A DNA stretch of 43,719 nt from Phoronis australis (lineage: Eukaryota > Phoronida > Phoronidae). Where the stretch lies: positions 319,980 to 363,698 of the forward strand of contig NMRA01000030.1 of assembly GCA_002633005.1 (NCBI GenBank), read 5' to 3'. Both the position numbers and the translations under genes were made by a program. The notes beneath the pieces were generated by a model, which made no database searches, was not told where the DNA came from, and saw only the letters and a list, made by a program, of their open reading frames with translations. Positions 34,575 to 43,719 of the stretch are shown here, one piece after another (position 1 is the first letter of the stretch; each line of letters opens with the position of its first letter).

Positions 34575-35389
34575 CACATAGTGTACCTAATTATCGGACG
34601 GAACCTAAATATCGGACATTTCATAGAATCTTACTTGAAGCATAATCTGAGAATTAAATGACACCAATTTTTGTTCCGTTGTAATGCATTCAATGTCCGG
34701 CACCGTCTCGTTTTTTACAGCGTTGCCTCGTTTTGATTTCACCGAGAGAGGGTGCAATTTAGACCCCCAAGTCGGCCTAAAATGGACGATCGCATAAATC
34801 GGTTATAAAAGTTGAAAATAAAATCTTTTTCCACAATGAAACCATCTCATTGAACTGACAATATGTCACTGTTCCATTTTTTCGTTTGTTTTTAAACTCA
34901 AGTCAAACCCCGACCGCGCACGTGCGGGTGTCATATCAAGAAGCCTAAGTGATACTAAAAACTGCAGTGAGTTTGCACGTGCTTTAGTCGTCTGCACTAA
35001 TTCATCGAAACGACTTGGCGCCGTCATCAGATTTCATTTCATGGATAATTTTGTTGCGAATGGACCTGGGTTCTAGCAGCATATATGTCAAAACACTCGA
35101 GCTGAAATTTGGCGACAAGGTGCCCGCGGCCATTACGTGGTTAGTCAGTTTTCCGCGGTGTGGCGTATGGAGAAACATGGTGTCCGAGGTTCTCCGAAGG
35201 TTTGGTTGTTGCGTTTTTTGAAGATCAGTCGGAACATAAATGTGGCTTTCAGTGACAAGGTATTGTAACAGAACAATTCCGTGAAGGTAAATCCTTATTT
35301 CAGCAAAGAATTTACAACAATCCGTAATATTTTCAATTAAATATAATGCAAAATGTGCCAAAACGTCCGATAATTAGGTCACTTGACTG
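34575..35389. mobile_element. 815-bp TA-flanked TIR element (Tc1/mariner or pogo type), present only in copy A
   Basis: The right end, reverse-complemented, is CAGTCAAGTGACCTAATTAT then CGGACG; the left end is CACATAGTGTACCTAATTAT then CGGACG. It is flanked by TA at 34573-34574 and 35390-35391. Copy B (about 40836) reads straight through as GGTTACATTCGG with a single TA, an exact empty site. CAGT ends with a TA duplication are typical of Tc1/mariner-pogo elements. A 119-codon minus frame (35361-35002) inside is not recognised as a transposase, so the element is probably non-autonomous. Confidence 0.85.
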
Positions 35390-35648
35390 TACATTCGGAC
35401 TAGTTAGCCGCTTCCGTTTCATGCTCTATGTTATGCTCAAATCTCCCGCCAAATTTTGACACTGAGATGGTTATTTAAGTGTTTTCTGTTTATCACTGCA
35501 GAAGTCAAATGAATATCAGCTAAATGACAATTGGGACCCCAACTGTGTTGCATCTGAAACTTGCAAAACGTGCAAATTCTACCCACCTGAATAAAAATGA
35601 GCCTATTCATGTTATCATGCAAGTGCATTATGGGAAGAGTGTACTTCC

Positions 35649-35661
35649 TGACGTCACATGA
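35649..35661 (+). promoter_or_regulatory. CRE plus M-box-like element upstream of the ZFYVE26-like gene (copy A)
   Basis: TGACGTCA (35649-35656) overlaps TCACATGA (35654-35661), about 125 bases before the start codon. AATATGGTGGCC, reminiscent of a YY1 site, follows. The same bases are kept in copy B at 41104-41116. Confidence 0.4.
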
Positions 35662-35783
35662 CAATATGGTGGCCTCCAGTGTTTTGAACTTGAAGTTGTA
35701 CTTTGCCTTTTCCCGCTATTGAAACTGCGTTTTATAGCGATTTCCGTGTTACTGATTTTCTTAATGACTGGAATATTTGAAAC

Positions 35784-37563
35784 ATGGCTAATGAAGATTC
35801 CATTGCACCGAAAACCTCTTTTCCTTTTGGAAGAGAGAATCAAACTTCTGTGGAAGAGTTATTCGTCTTTTTCAAGAACTGTTTGTCTGCTGGAAAATGG
35901 GAGTTGGCGAGGGCTTGCTTGAAAGAACTTGTCGACCAGAAAGACTTAGTTGGAGTGGATGTCCAAAACCTTTTGAAAAATTGTATAGACTATCCTGCAA
36001 CATATTGGTAATTGTAGCCGAGGATTTTGTTTGCATAGTTTGAGCTTTGGTTGTATTGAAAACACACTGCCCATCTGGTGCCAGTGGCAGTGGTGGTTTC
36101 ATGTAAACTTGGGTACTATTACTAGTAGACAGTACCACCGTCTCAACTGGCCTAGGTCACTGGTTGGATATAGGGATCCCTGATCTTGAGAACTACTTTC
36201 ATCCACTGAATAACAGGACCTCTATATCTGACCAGTGCCCTGGCCCAGTAGCATTATGTCAAACACAAATTAAACCATCGAAGTCATGTCGATGCCTTTT
36301 TAACTCTTCGCATTTCGAGCAAGTACTCAATCAATTTGAAACCTTTCAAAAGGGGCCTTCATTCAGTTGCCCAAACTGGCAACTGGAGATTTTTACATTG
36401 TTCGCGCTATGGGATATAACATCATAATGAAGGCCTCTCTAAATCACTCAGTAATAGACAATTACCATTACTCTTATGGCCATTTGGTTTGGACCCGTGA
36501 CTCGCATGATGTCACGCTTTGATCGATACCAGCCATGGACAAGTGAATTTTCTACAGTTGGAAGCTCGACAATATAATGTGTATGTAAATATCATCTTTT
36601 ATCAGTGAGGCGTGGAATAAACTACTTGCAATATAATGTGGAAAAATTGGTTACCCAATAAAATTTAATGGGGTTTTCAAGATTCCTATACCTGACCATT
36701 TACTCATCACAATGAGGGAGATAACTGTGTAATCATATGCTAGAAACTGAGCCTAAATTGTCAATAATATTTGAGTGCTGTTAAGGTTTTACATTTAAAA
36801 AGATACTGTATCTGGTGTTGATCCATTAACAGATACCAAAAATGAGGTGTTCATTTATGTCTATAAAGCGAAATAGAGCTTTCCGCTTGTCAATCCACAC
36901 AAGTTTGGAACATGTTTGTGTTAGCACTTACTTCTAGTTGTCTGTGGTTTATTTTTTCAGTAAAGGTTCTTCTACAATCAGATCTCCACATCACTTGTCT
37001 TGGTTATGTCTTCAGGAATGCGCAGCTTTGTTTAAGGTAATCTGTATATTCGACTGAAAAAGATCTCTTAGCTTTCTTGTTGAATTCATTATTCGTGTTT
37101 GTTTGTATGTTTTAGTTATTGATATAGAGCTATAGAATGATTTTATTTCATTTTACTTCTCGTATATTTAGCAAATTTTATCCTTTTGACTGTGGACATT
37201 TCAACACTACCTTGTGAATCAATTTGTTCCTTTCATAATTATGCTAAATCCTATTTCCATCAACTTCAATTTTTCTCACTGCCGTTATTTTAATCAACTC
37301 TTTGGGAAGTGTATTTACGTAAGACTAAACATGCAAATACCTTCCGTTGGTATATGTAAATATGGTAACTTATGAAAATTCTGTTTATAATATGAATGGA
37401 ATCGGATTGTTTATGTTGTCAAAAAGTATTGTTGTGTCAAATTTTCTTTTATCATTGTTCATTTCAATTTCAGCCAAGTGTAGAGCTGGACATCAAGAGG
37501 GAAGATGCTGAGTTGCGCCTGTTACTATTTGAAGCTGAGTCATTGCCTGATGGTGTTGTCAAG
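35784..37563 (+). CDS. ZFYVE26: ZFYVE26 (spastizin)-like protein, first three coding exons, copy A
   Basis: Exons 35784-36007 (starts ATG), 36961-37036 and 37474-37563, with phases 2, 0, 0 and GT-AG borders throughout. The 130 residues read MANEDSIAPKTSFPFGREN, VEELFVFFKNCLSAGKWELA, RACLKELVDQ, then PSVELDIKREDAELRLLLFE. The start of human ZFYVE26 (FGKEE, LFGFFCECLRRGEWELAQAC, FRRKLEFLLLSEDLQGD), as recalled, matches in order and spacing. Spastizin is a very large FYVE-domain protein that works with spatacsin and the AP-5 adaptor complex in lysosome reformation; the FYVE domain and most of the protein would lie past the window. No fourth exon was found before the repeat at 37708. A mutation of the human gene causes spastic paraplegia 15. 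Confidence 0.83.
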
Positions 37564-37707
37564 GTACCTTTGTTAACTCTACTTTTGTCAGCGAATATCA
37601 CGGGTCTTGATTACCTTTAAACTATGCTGTTATCATTCATATTCATTTGAGACTTAGGCATAAATTAAAATTAAAATTAAAATAAATTTTCCCCTTGCAC
37701 AACTTTC

Positions 37708-37794
37708 CTCCCCATTCCGTCTTACCCCCCTTCTCAGTGCCACTGTTTGCCCTTCCTCCCCATTCTGTCTTACCCTCCTTCTCAGTGGCACTGT
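37708..37794. repeat. 48-bp minisatellite fragment at the contig join
   Basis: About two units of CCTCCCCATTCCGTCTTACC then CTCCTTCTCAGTGGCACTGTTTGC, broken by the single N at 37795. Same unit as 43500-43719. Confidence 0.85.
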
Positions 37795-38751
37795 NTGCAA
37801 ACTAAAATTTTGAGCTAGAGACTTCAAAATTACATATCTGTTTACTAAGTGCGATTGAGTTTGAATTCTAAATTTCCAGGCCATTTGGTGCACCCATGGG
37901 GTCATTAGGTGCATTTTTCTTCTGAAAGTTTGACCAATTCATTTATCTTGTATTCTGAAGTGCTTAAAGTACAACATCTGTGATTTTTAGCATTAACTAC
38001 ACTTTTAATCGAGTTAACATTTACTCCCTCATCGGCGCTCATAATGCACCGGAAGAGGTCAATTAGTGGAAAGTTCATCAAAAAATTAATGTGTAATTTC
38101 TCCTACAATTTTAAAGAATTCCTTTTCATATTGGTAAATGGGTTGTAACTTTCCATAATAATTCCAGTAATACACACACGCCGTGACAATAATCTTTCTA
38201 GTTTAATTTGTGATTACATTCTCTAAGCAATTCATGCAAGCAAGCTTTTGATTGCATGTTGATTAATCTTTTGATTAATCGTCTAGACATTTTTCATCTA
38301 AAACATAATGGAGGTGTTCTAAAAAATTCAAATGTTCATAATAGACAAAGAAACACTTGATTGTATTTAGTGAATGATGTCATGTTTGCAGTCATACAAT
38401 ATCCATTTCTAATACAAATAATACAAAACAACCATCATTTGGTTCTATGCTACCACAAGCCAGGTGCCAGCACATATGCTAAACCATGGCTCAATCAAAG
38501 TGAGACAACGCTCGAAAGTGGAAAAAGTAAAATATGAGAAGAAAATTGACCTTACTCGTATTCACTCCTACGGGTGACAGATTTCTTTAATTTAGAATTG
38601 CGAATTTTAGTAAAGAAAACATGGACAGAGGATAAAGCTAGGTATGTTTTGAAACAACTGTGAAGTAGCACATTACAAATTTCTTTGAAAACCGTCGTTA
38701 GCAAAAACCACAAGGGCCATGAGCAGCACTAGTTTCTGATGGTTACATGAC

Positions 38752-39567
38752 AGTAGTCCGAAGGTGCATTAGTGTGAAGGTGCACCAGTTCGAAAATATA
38801 TAAGATTTCGGACTCTGGTGCATTTTCCTCTTTTTTCTACATGGCTTTTGCAATAATGTGTGATACTTCGGTTGTTAAGACACGGAGGCGCAGGCCTACT
38901 TACCGAAAACAACCGCCCACCAGGTACTAAATAAACTTTGTTCGGGTTTCCTTCGAGTGCAAAGGTTTCAAACCTTGCCTTGAGTTTATAGTTACAGCCT
39001 AATATTTTAAAAACCCAATATTCCGACAATCCATTGTTCCGACGACCAACAGCTCATTGTTGCTAATATTCCAACATCTCACTGTGTTGACAATTAACCA
39101 TTGTTCCAACAGCCCAATGTTCCCACAATTTACTCATTGTTAAAATAGCTCAATGATTCTGACAAATTACCAAATATGCCAGCAGTCCATTGTCAAGACA
39201 GCTCAATAAACCCACAGTTTACCCATAATTTAGACAACAACTCCTCTCTGAAATTTGTGGAATGTTATACGTTGCATGGGTAAAGTGTTCATTCATATAA
39301 GAGTTCGATTTCTAAGAGACGCGCGACAGAAGCCGATCGATTGATGTGGTCACATATCTGACTTTAATCGTTTCTCATCTTTGCGAAAGTTCAACCGTTG
39401 GGCTTCACACTACACTGAGAGAGGAAGACAGTGCAATTCAAGAGCAGCGCTGCACATGTTACAATGTACCACTGAGTTTCAGAGAATGCTGACAAAAACT
39501 GCATTTTAATGATTTATGGCTCAGTTCCGTCTTGTAGATCTTCGGACTAGTGCACCTTCGGACTACT
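38752..39567. mobile_element. ~816-bp TIR element, copy B, complete
   Basis: The left end AGTAGTCCGAAGGTGCATTA and right end, reverse-complemented, AGTAGTCCGAAGGTGCACTA form a ~20-bp inverted repeat with one mismatch. No convincing target duplication is visible, and the superfamily is unassigned. The minus-strand open frame of 86 codons near its left end is not recognised. Confidence 0.55.
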
Positions 39568-39726
39568 AAGTGGATATATGGACTAGAGATTGTCCACTGT
39601 CTCTAGCTGGCCCCAGTAGCAACGGTGAAGCTCCTATAGGAACTCCATACTAGGCCAGAAAGCTTCTCGGCGAGTTATGCCTCACACTGATTAAAACATC
39701 AAAGTGAGGTTGTTATAAGTACTTTT

Positions 39727-40047
39727 TGCACATAGAAGGACACCTTAGGAGGCCGTCAATTTCCTTCCAACTTGAACAAACGCTCTCACAATCAAAATTT
39801 TTCTTTGAGCAGTCCTTTGTTCAGTTGCACAAATCTGCAACTGGCCATTTTAACAATACGAGCGCTCCCAACAGGCACAATAACAATAGGATCACGCACA
39901 GTGTAAAAATGGCCAGTTGCTGATTTGGGCAAGTGAACAAAGAACTTGCTCAAAGAAAAAGTTTGATTATGGGAGTATTTGTTTGAGATGGAAGGAATTA
40001 AGACATCGACAGCCAGCTCTTAAGATGTCCCTCTATGCGTAAAAGGT
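39727..40047. repeat. Long inverted repeat (foldback), copy B
   Basis: Same arms as 33451-33777 with scattered substitutions in both arms and the loop, and some small deletions. Confidence 0.72.
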
Positions 40048-41103
40048 CTTCTTCTATTTTTCCAAATACAACAAGCGATCGAAGTACCGATCCTTATATG
40101 TAGCGCACATTAGTTATAAATTTGAACTGTGCATAATTAACTGAAAATAATTACAACAAAACAAAGTGTGGGTTAGTACCAGGATAAAAACAAGTTTTAT
40201 TATTTACTGCATAAGGTTGATGTTTGAGATGTGACTAGTGAACATCTCTGTTGTGTCTAATGAGATGGCATAGTTGTGGGAGTCTTTGCAAAGTAAAACA
40301 ATAGATGGGAAGACGTTGTCACTTGTGTAGTATGGAGTACGAATGTATTTTCTCTCAAAGGTATGAGAGTGGGAATTACATGAACTAGAGATATGAAGGC
40401 GTGGAAGGTATGTGTGCAGAATGGCAACCACCCTCCTGTTCAGTAACGCTAGGACCTTGCTAAAAATCAAGACTTCGCGAGATTACGTGAGATATTGCCG
40501 TGCATTTTAAATGAGAACATGTGACTAGGTTTTAGCTAGGTCCTAGCATAGGTCCTAGCATCTACTGAACGCATGCCAGGTTGTGTACGGTTTTGTACAT
40601 GAGATACAGTTTGTTTTGAGCTGTATTTCTTGAAGAGTGGGCCATTTCAGGGTAGTGAGCATAGAGTTTAGACCCAAACAACAGCAGTAGGCCCTATTCG
40701 GAGTGATCATTGGACTTGTAACAACGTGACTTTGATGTTATAATCAATGTGAGGCAAAAAGATTTCGGCACATGAGGCACCTAAGGGAGCTTCACCGAGT
40801 CTACGGGAGCCAGCAAGACACTGTGATCACTGGTTACATTCGGACTAGTTAGCCGCTTCCGTTTTCATGCCCTATGTTTTGCTCAAATCTCCCGCCAAAT
40901 TTTGACACTGAGATGGTTATTTAAGTGTTTTCTGTTTATCACTGCAGAAGTCAAATGAATATCAGCTAAATGACAATTGGGACCCCAACTGTGTTGCATC
41001 TGAAAGTTCTGAAACTTGCAAAACGTGCAAATTCTACCCACCTGAATAAAAATGAGCCTATTCATGTTATCATGCAAGTGCATTATGGGAAGAGTGTACT
41101 TCC

Positions 41104-41116
41104 TGACGTCACATGA
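41104..41116 (+). promoter_or_regulatory. CRE plus M-box-like element, copy B
   Basis: TGACGTCACATGA, identical to copy A, 117 bases before the ATG at 41233. A six-base indel in the region between accounts for the small difference in distance. Confidence 0.4.
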
Positions 41117-41232
41117 CAATATGGTGGCCTCCAGTGTTTTGAAGTTGTACTTTGCCTTTTCCCGCTATTGAAACTGCGTTTTATAGCGATTTCCGTGTTA
41201 CTGATTATCTTAATGACTGGAATATTTGAAAC

Positions 41233-43001
41233 ATGGCTAATGAAGATTCCATTGCACCGAAAACCTCTTTTCCTTTTGGAAGAGAGAATCAAACTTCTGT
41301 GGAAGAGTTATTCGTCTTTTTCAAGAACTGTTTGTCTGCTGGAAAATGGGAGTTGGCGAGGGCTTGCTTGAAAGAACTTGTCGACCAGAAAGACTTAGTT
41401 GGAGTGGATGTCCAAAATCTTTTGAAAAATTGTATAGACTATCCTGCAACATATTGGTAATTGTAGCAGAGGATTTTGTTGGCATAGTTTGAGCTTTGGT
41501 TGTATTGAAAACACACTGCCCATCTGGTGCCAGTGGTGGTTTCATGTAAACTTGGGTACTAGTACTAGTAGACAGTACCACCGTCTCAACTGGCATATAT
41601 CACTGGTTGGATATAGGGATCCTTGATCTTGAGAACCACTTTCATCCACTGAATAACAGGACCTCTATATCTGACCAGTGCCCTGGCCCAGTAGCATTAT
41701 GTCAAACACAAATTAAACCATCGAAGTCATGTTGATGTCTTTTTTAACTCTTCGCATTTCGAGCAAGTACTCAATCAAGTTGAAACCTTTCAAAACGGGC
41801 CTTCATTCAGTTGCCCAAACTGGCAACTGGAGATTTTTACATTGTTCGTGCTAGGGGATATAACATAATAAAGGCCTCTCTAAATCACTCAGTAATAGAC
41901 AATTACCATCGCTCTTATGGCCATTTAGTTTGGACCCGTGACTCGCATGATGTCACGCTTTGCTCGATACCAGCCATGGACAAGTGAATTTTCTACAGTT
42001 GGAAGCTCGACAATATAATGTGTATGTAAATATCATCTTTTTCAGTGAGGCATAGAATAAACTACTTGCAATATAATGTGGAAAAATTGGTTACCCAATG
42101 AAATGTAATGGGGTTTTCAAGATTCCTATGCCTGACCATTTACTCATCACAATGAGGGAGATAACTGTGGAATCATGTGCTGGAAACTGAGCCTAAATTG
42201 TCAATAACATTTGAGTGCTGTTAAGGTTTTACATTTAAAAAGATACTGTATCTGGTGTTGATCCATTAACAGATACCAAAAATGAGGTATGTGTTCATTT
42301 ATGTCTATAAAGCGAAATAGAGCTTTTTTCCTCTTGTCAATTCACACAAGTTTGGAACATGTTTGTGTTAGCACTTACTTCTAGTTGTCTGTGGTTTATT
42401 TTTTCAGTAAAGGTTCTTCTACAATCAGATCTCCACATCACTTGTCTTGGTTGTGTCTTCAGGAATGCGCAGCTTTGTTTAAGGTAATCTGTATATTCGA
42501 CTGAAAAATATCTCTTAGCTTTCTTGTTGAATTCATTCTTCCTGTTTGTTTGTATGTTTTAGTTATTGATATAGAGCTATAGAATGATTTTATTTCATTT
42601 TGCTTCTCATATATTTAGCAAATTTTATCCTTTTAACTGTGGACATTATAACACTACCTTGTGAATCAATTTGTTCCTTTCATAATTATGCTAAATCCTA
42701 TTTCCATCAACTTCAATTTTTCTCACTGCCGTTCTTTTAATCAACTCTTTGGGAAGTGTATTTACGTGCAAATACCTTCAGTTGGTATAATATGTAAATA
42801 TGGTAACATATGAAAATTGTGTTTATAGTGTGAATGGAATCGGATTGTTTATGTTGTCAAAAAGTATTGTTGTGTCAAATTTACTTTTATCATTGTTCAT
42901 TTCAATTTCAGCCAAGTGTAGAGCTGGACATCAAGAGGGAAGATGCTGAGTTGCGCCTGTTACTATTTGAAGCTGAGTCATTGTCTGATGGTGTTGTCAA
43001 G
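41233..43001 (+). CDS. ZFYVE26: ZFYVE26 (spastizin)-like protein, first three coding exons, copy B
   Basis: Exons 41233-41456, 42408-42483 and 42912-43001, the same lengths and phases as copy A. Only three coding differences were seen: two synonymous (AAC to AAT in exon 1, TTA to TTG in exon 2) and one Pro to Ser in exon 3 (SLPDG versus SLSDG). Both copies are fully open with intact splice sites. Such a small difference in coding sequence, beside clear intron differences, suits two alleles of one functional gene. The downstream exons are not in the window, so only one copy may actually be connected to the rest of the gene. Confidence 0.82.
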
Positions 43002-43145
43002 GTACCTTTGTTAACTCTACTTTTGTCAGTGGATATCACGGGTCTTGATAACCTTTAAACTATGCCGTTATCATTCATATCCATTTGAGGCTTAGGCATA
43101 AATTAAAATTAAAATTAAAATAAATTTTCCCCTTGCACAACTTTG

Positions 43146-43480
43146 TGTAAAATATAATACTTTCCACAGAGAAAGTATCACATCAGTTTCAAATGGAGAT
43201 TTGACTGGTGAGACGATGGCTATTTTGCAACCATCCTTCCCATATTGCAGCAGTGATGGTCGGGCAATGGGAAAACGAACAATATTTTAAGGTCCACTGT
43301 ATTTGATAAGTTTTAGACTGCATTAATTTAAAGTCATTAATTAATTTTAATTGAGTGTAATGATTAGATTCTAAAATTTGTAGGTGATCTGTTGTGTAGC
43401 AATACTGTGTAATGAATTGTTCCCTTTAAAAAATATTGTGTGCTGATGTGGCTTGAAGAATGTCTCACCATTTAGTAAGC
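43146..43480. other. Intron sequence downstream of exon 3, no gene seen
   Basis: AT-rich sequence between exon 3 of the ZFYVE26-like copy B and the minisatellite; absent from copy A. No exon with resemblance to spastizin was found. Confidence 0.5.
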
Positions 43481-43499
43481 GTCTTCTTCCTTTGTCACT

Positions 43500-43719
43500 C
43501 CTGCCCTTCCCTAGCAGTGCCGCTGTTCGCCCCTCCCCATTCCGTCTTACCCTCCTTCTCATTGCCACTGTTTGCCCCTCCTCCCCATTCCGTCTTACTC
43601 TCCTTCTCAGTGGCACTGTTTGTCCCTCCTCCCCACTCCGTCTTACTCTCCTTCTCAGTGGCACTGTTTGCCTCTCCTTCCCACTCCGTCTTACCCTCCT
43701 TGTCATTGCCACTGTTTGC
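43500..43719. repeat. 48-bp minisatellite, at least four copies, running off the window
   Basis: The unit has CCCTCCTCCCCATTCCGTCT followed by TACTCTCCTTCTCAGTGGCACTGTTTG, spacing 48 bases (for example 43577 to 43625). Since 48 is 16 codons, the minus strand stays open as an Arg-rich 16-residue repeat (RRVRRSGEEGQTVPLR); this frame is a by-product. Confidence 0.9.

Larger units (their letters stand above)
31620..37691. repeat. Large duplicated segment, copy A
   Basis: Corresponds to 37796-43145. By eye the first 1600 bases (31620-33219) show no difference from 37796-39395; beyond that the copies differ by scattered substitutions and indels. Copy A alone carries the 815-bp insertion at 34575-35389 and lacks about 80 bases present at 39557-39640. 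Most likely one haplotype of a locus assembled twice. Confidence 0.9.
37796..43145. repeat. Large duplicated segment, copy B
   Basis: Starts directly after the N at 37795 in the middle of a 434-bp repeat unit and follows copy A with an offset of 6176 bases until small indels begin after 39395. It ends at GCACAACTT, after which copy A jumps to minisatellite while copy B continues with about 360 bases of other sequence. Confidence 0.9.

Noticed and set aside
35002-35361. 119-codon minus-strand frame inside the TA-flanked element as a transposase
   Set aside because: No DDE-type or helix-turn-helix pattern was recognised and it is far shorter than known transposases of that group.
43371-43712. 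Minus-strand Arg-rich 113-codon frame with a 16-residue repeat
   Set aside because: It is the translation of the 48-bp minisatellite; the unit being 16 codons long keeps the frame open by itself.

Overview
This looks like AT-rich nuclear DNA from an animal, probably a marine invertebrate. Genes are split into short exons with GT-AG introns, the recognisable proteins are metazoan, and the intergenic and intronic DNA is crowded with inverted-repeat elements, LINE relics and minisatellites. The assembly carries a 633-base N gap, a single-N join and what looks like an uncollapsed second haplotype, which suggests a highly heterozygous draft genome. I cannot name the species. A hemichordate or cephalochordate would fit, but other invertebrates are possible.

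Layout. (1) 1-3442, plus strand: last exons of a TMEM62-like membrane protein, with an intron full of a ~145-bp modular repeat. (2) 5591-14731, minus strand: a complete nine-exon SLC35F6-like transporter, 418 codons before the stop, with all intron phases consistent; the gene lies tail-to-tail with TMEM62. (3) 14732-20989: intergenic DNA with a decayed LINE. (4) 20990-25903, minus strand: an unnamed, probably nuclear protein whose C-terminus resembles that of PWWP3A/MUM1. (5) 27630-29717, minus strand: the last two exons of an unrecognised gene. (6) 29718-35783: 434-bp tandem repeats, an N gap and several inverted-repeat elements. (7) 35784-37563, plus strand: the first three coding exons of a ZFYVE26 (spastizin)-like gene. 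(8) 37796-43145: a second copy of 31620-37691 containing the same three exons, joined at a single N. It is probably an alternative haplotype rather than a true duplication. (9) 43500-43719: a 48-bp minisatellite that also sits at the join at 37708-37794.

SLC35F6 and ZFYVE26 products both work at lysosomes in vertebrates, and both genes here carry a TCATGTGA-type (M-box) element just upstream of the start codon. There are no operons; the genes are independent neighbours. The most useful observations are the haplotype-like duplication with a clean empty site for a TA-flanked transposable element, and a repeat family in which several modules carry a motif closely matching the known CTCF core.
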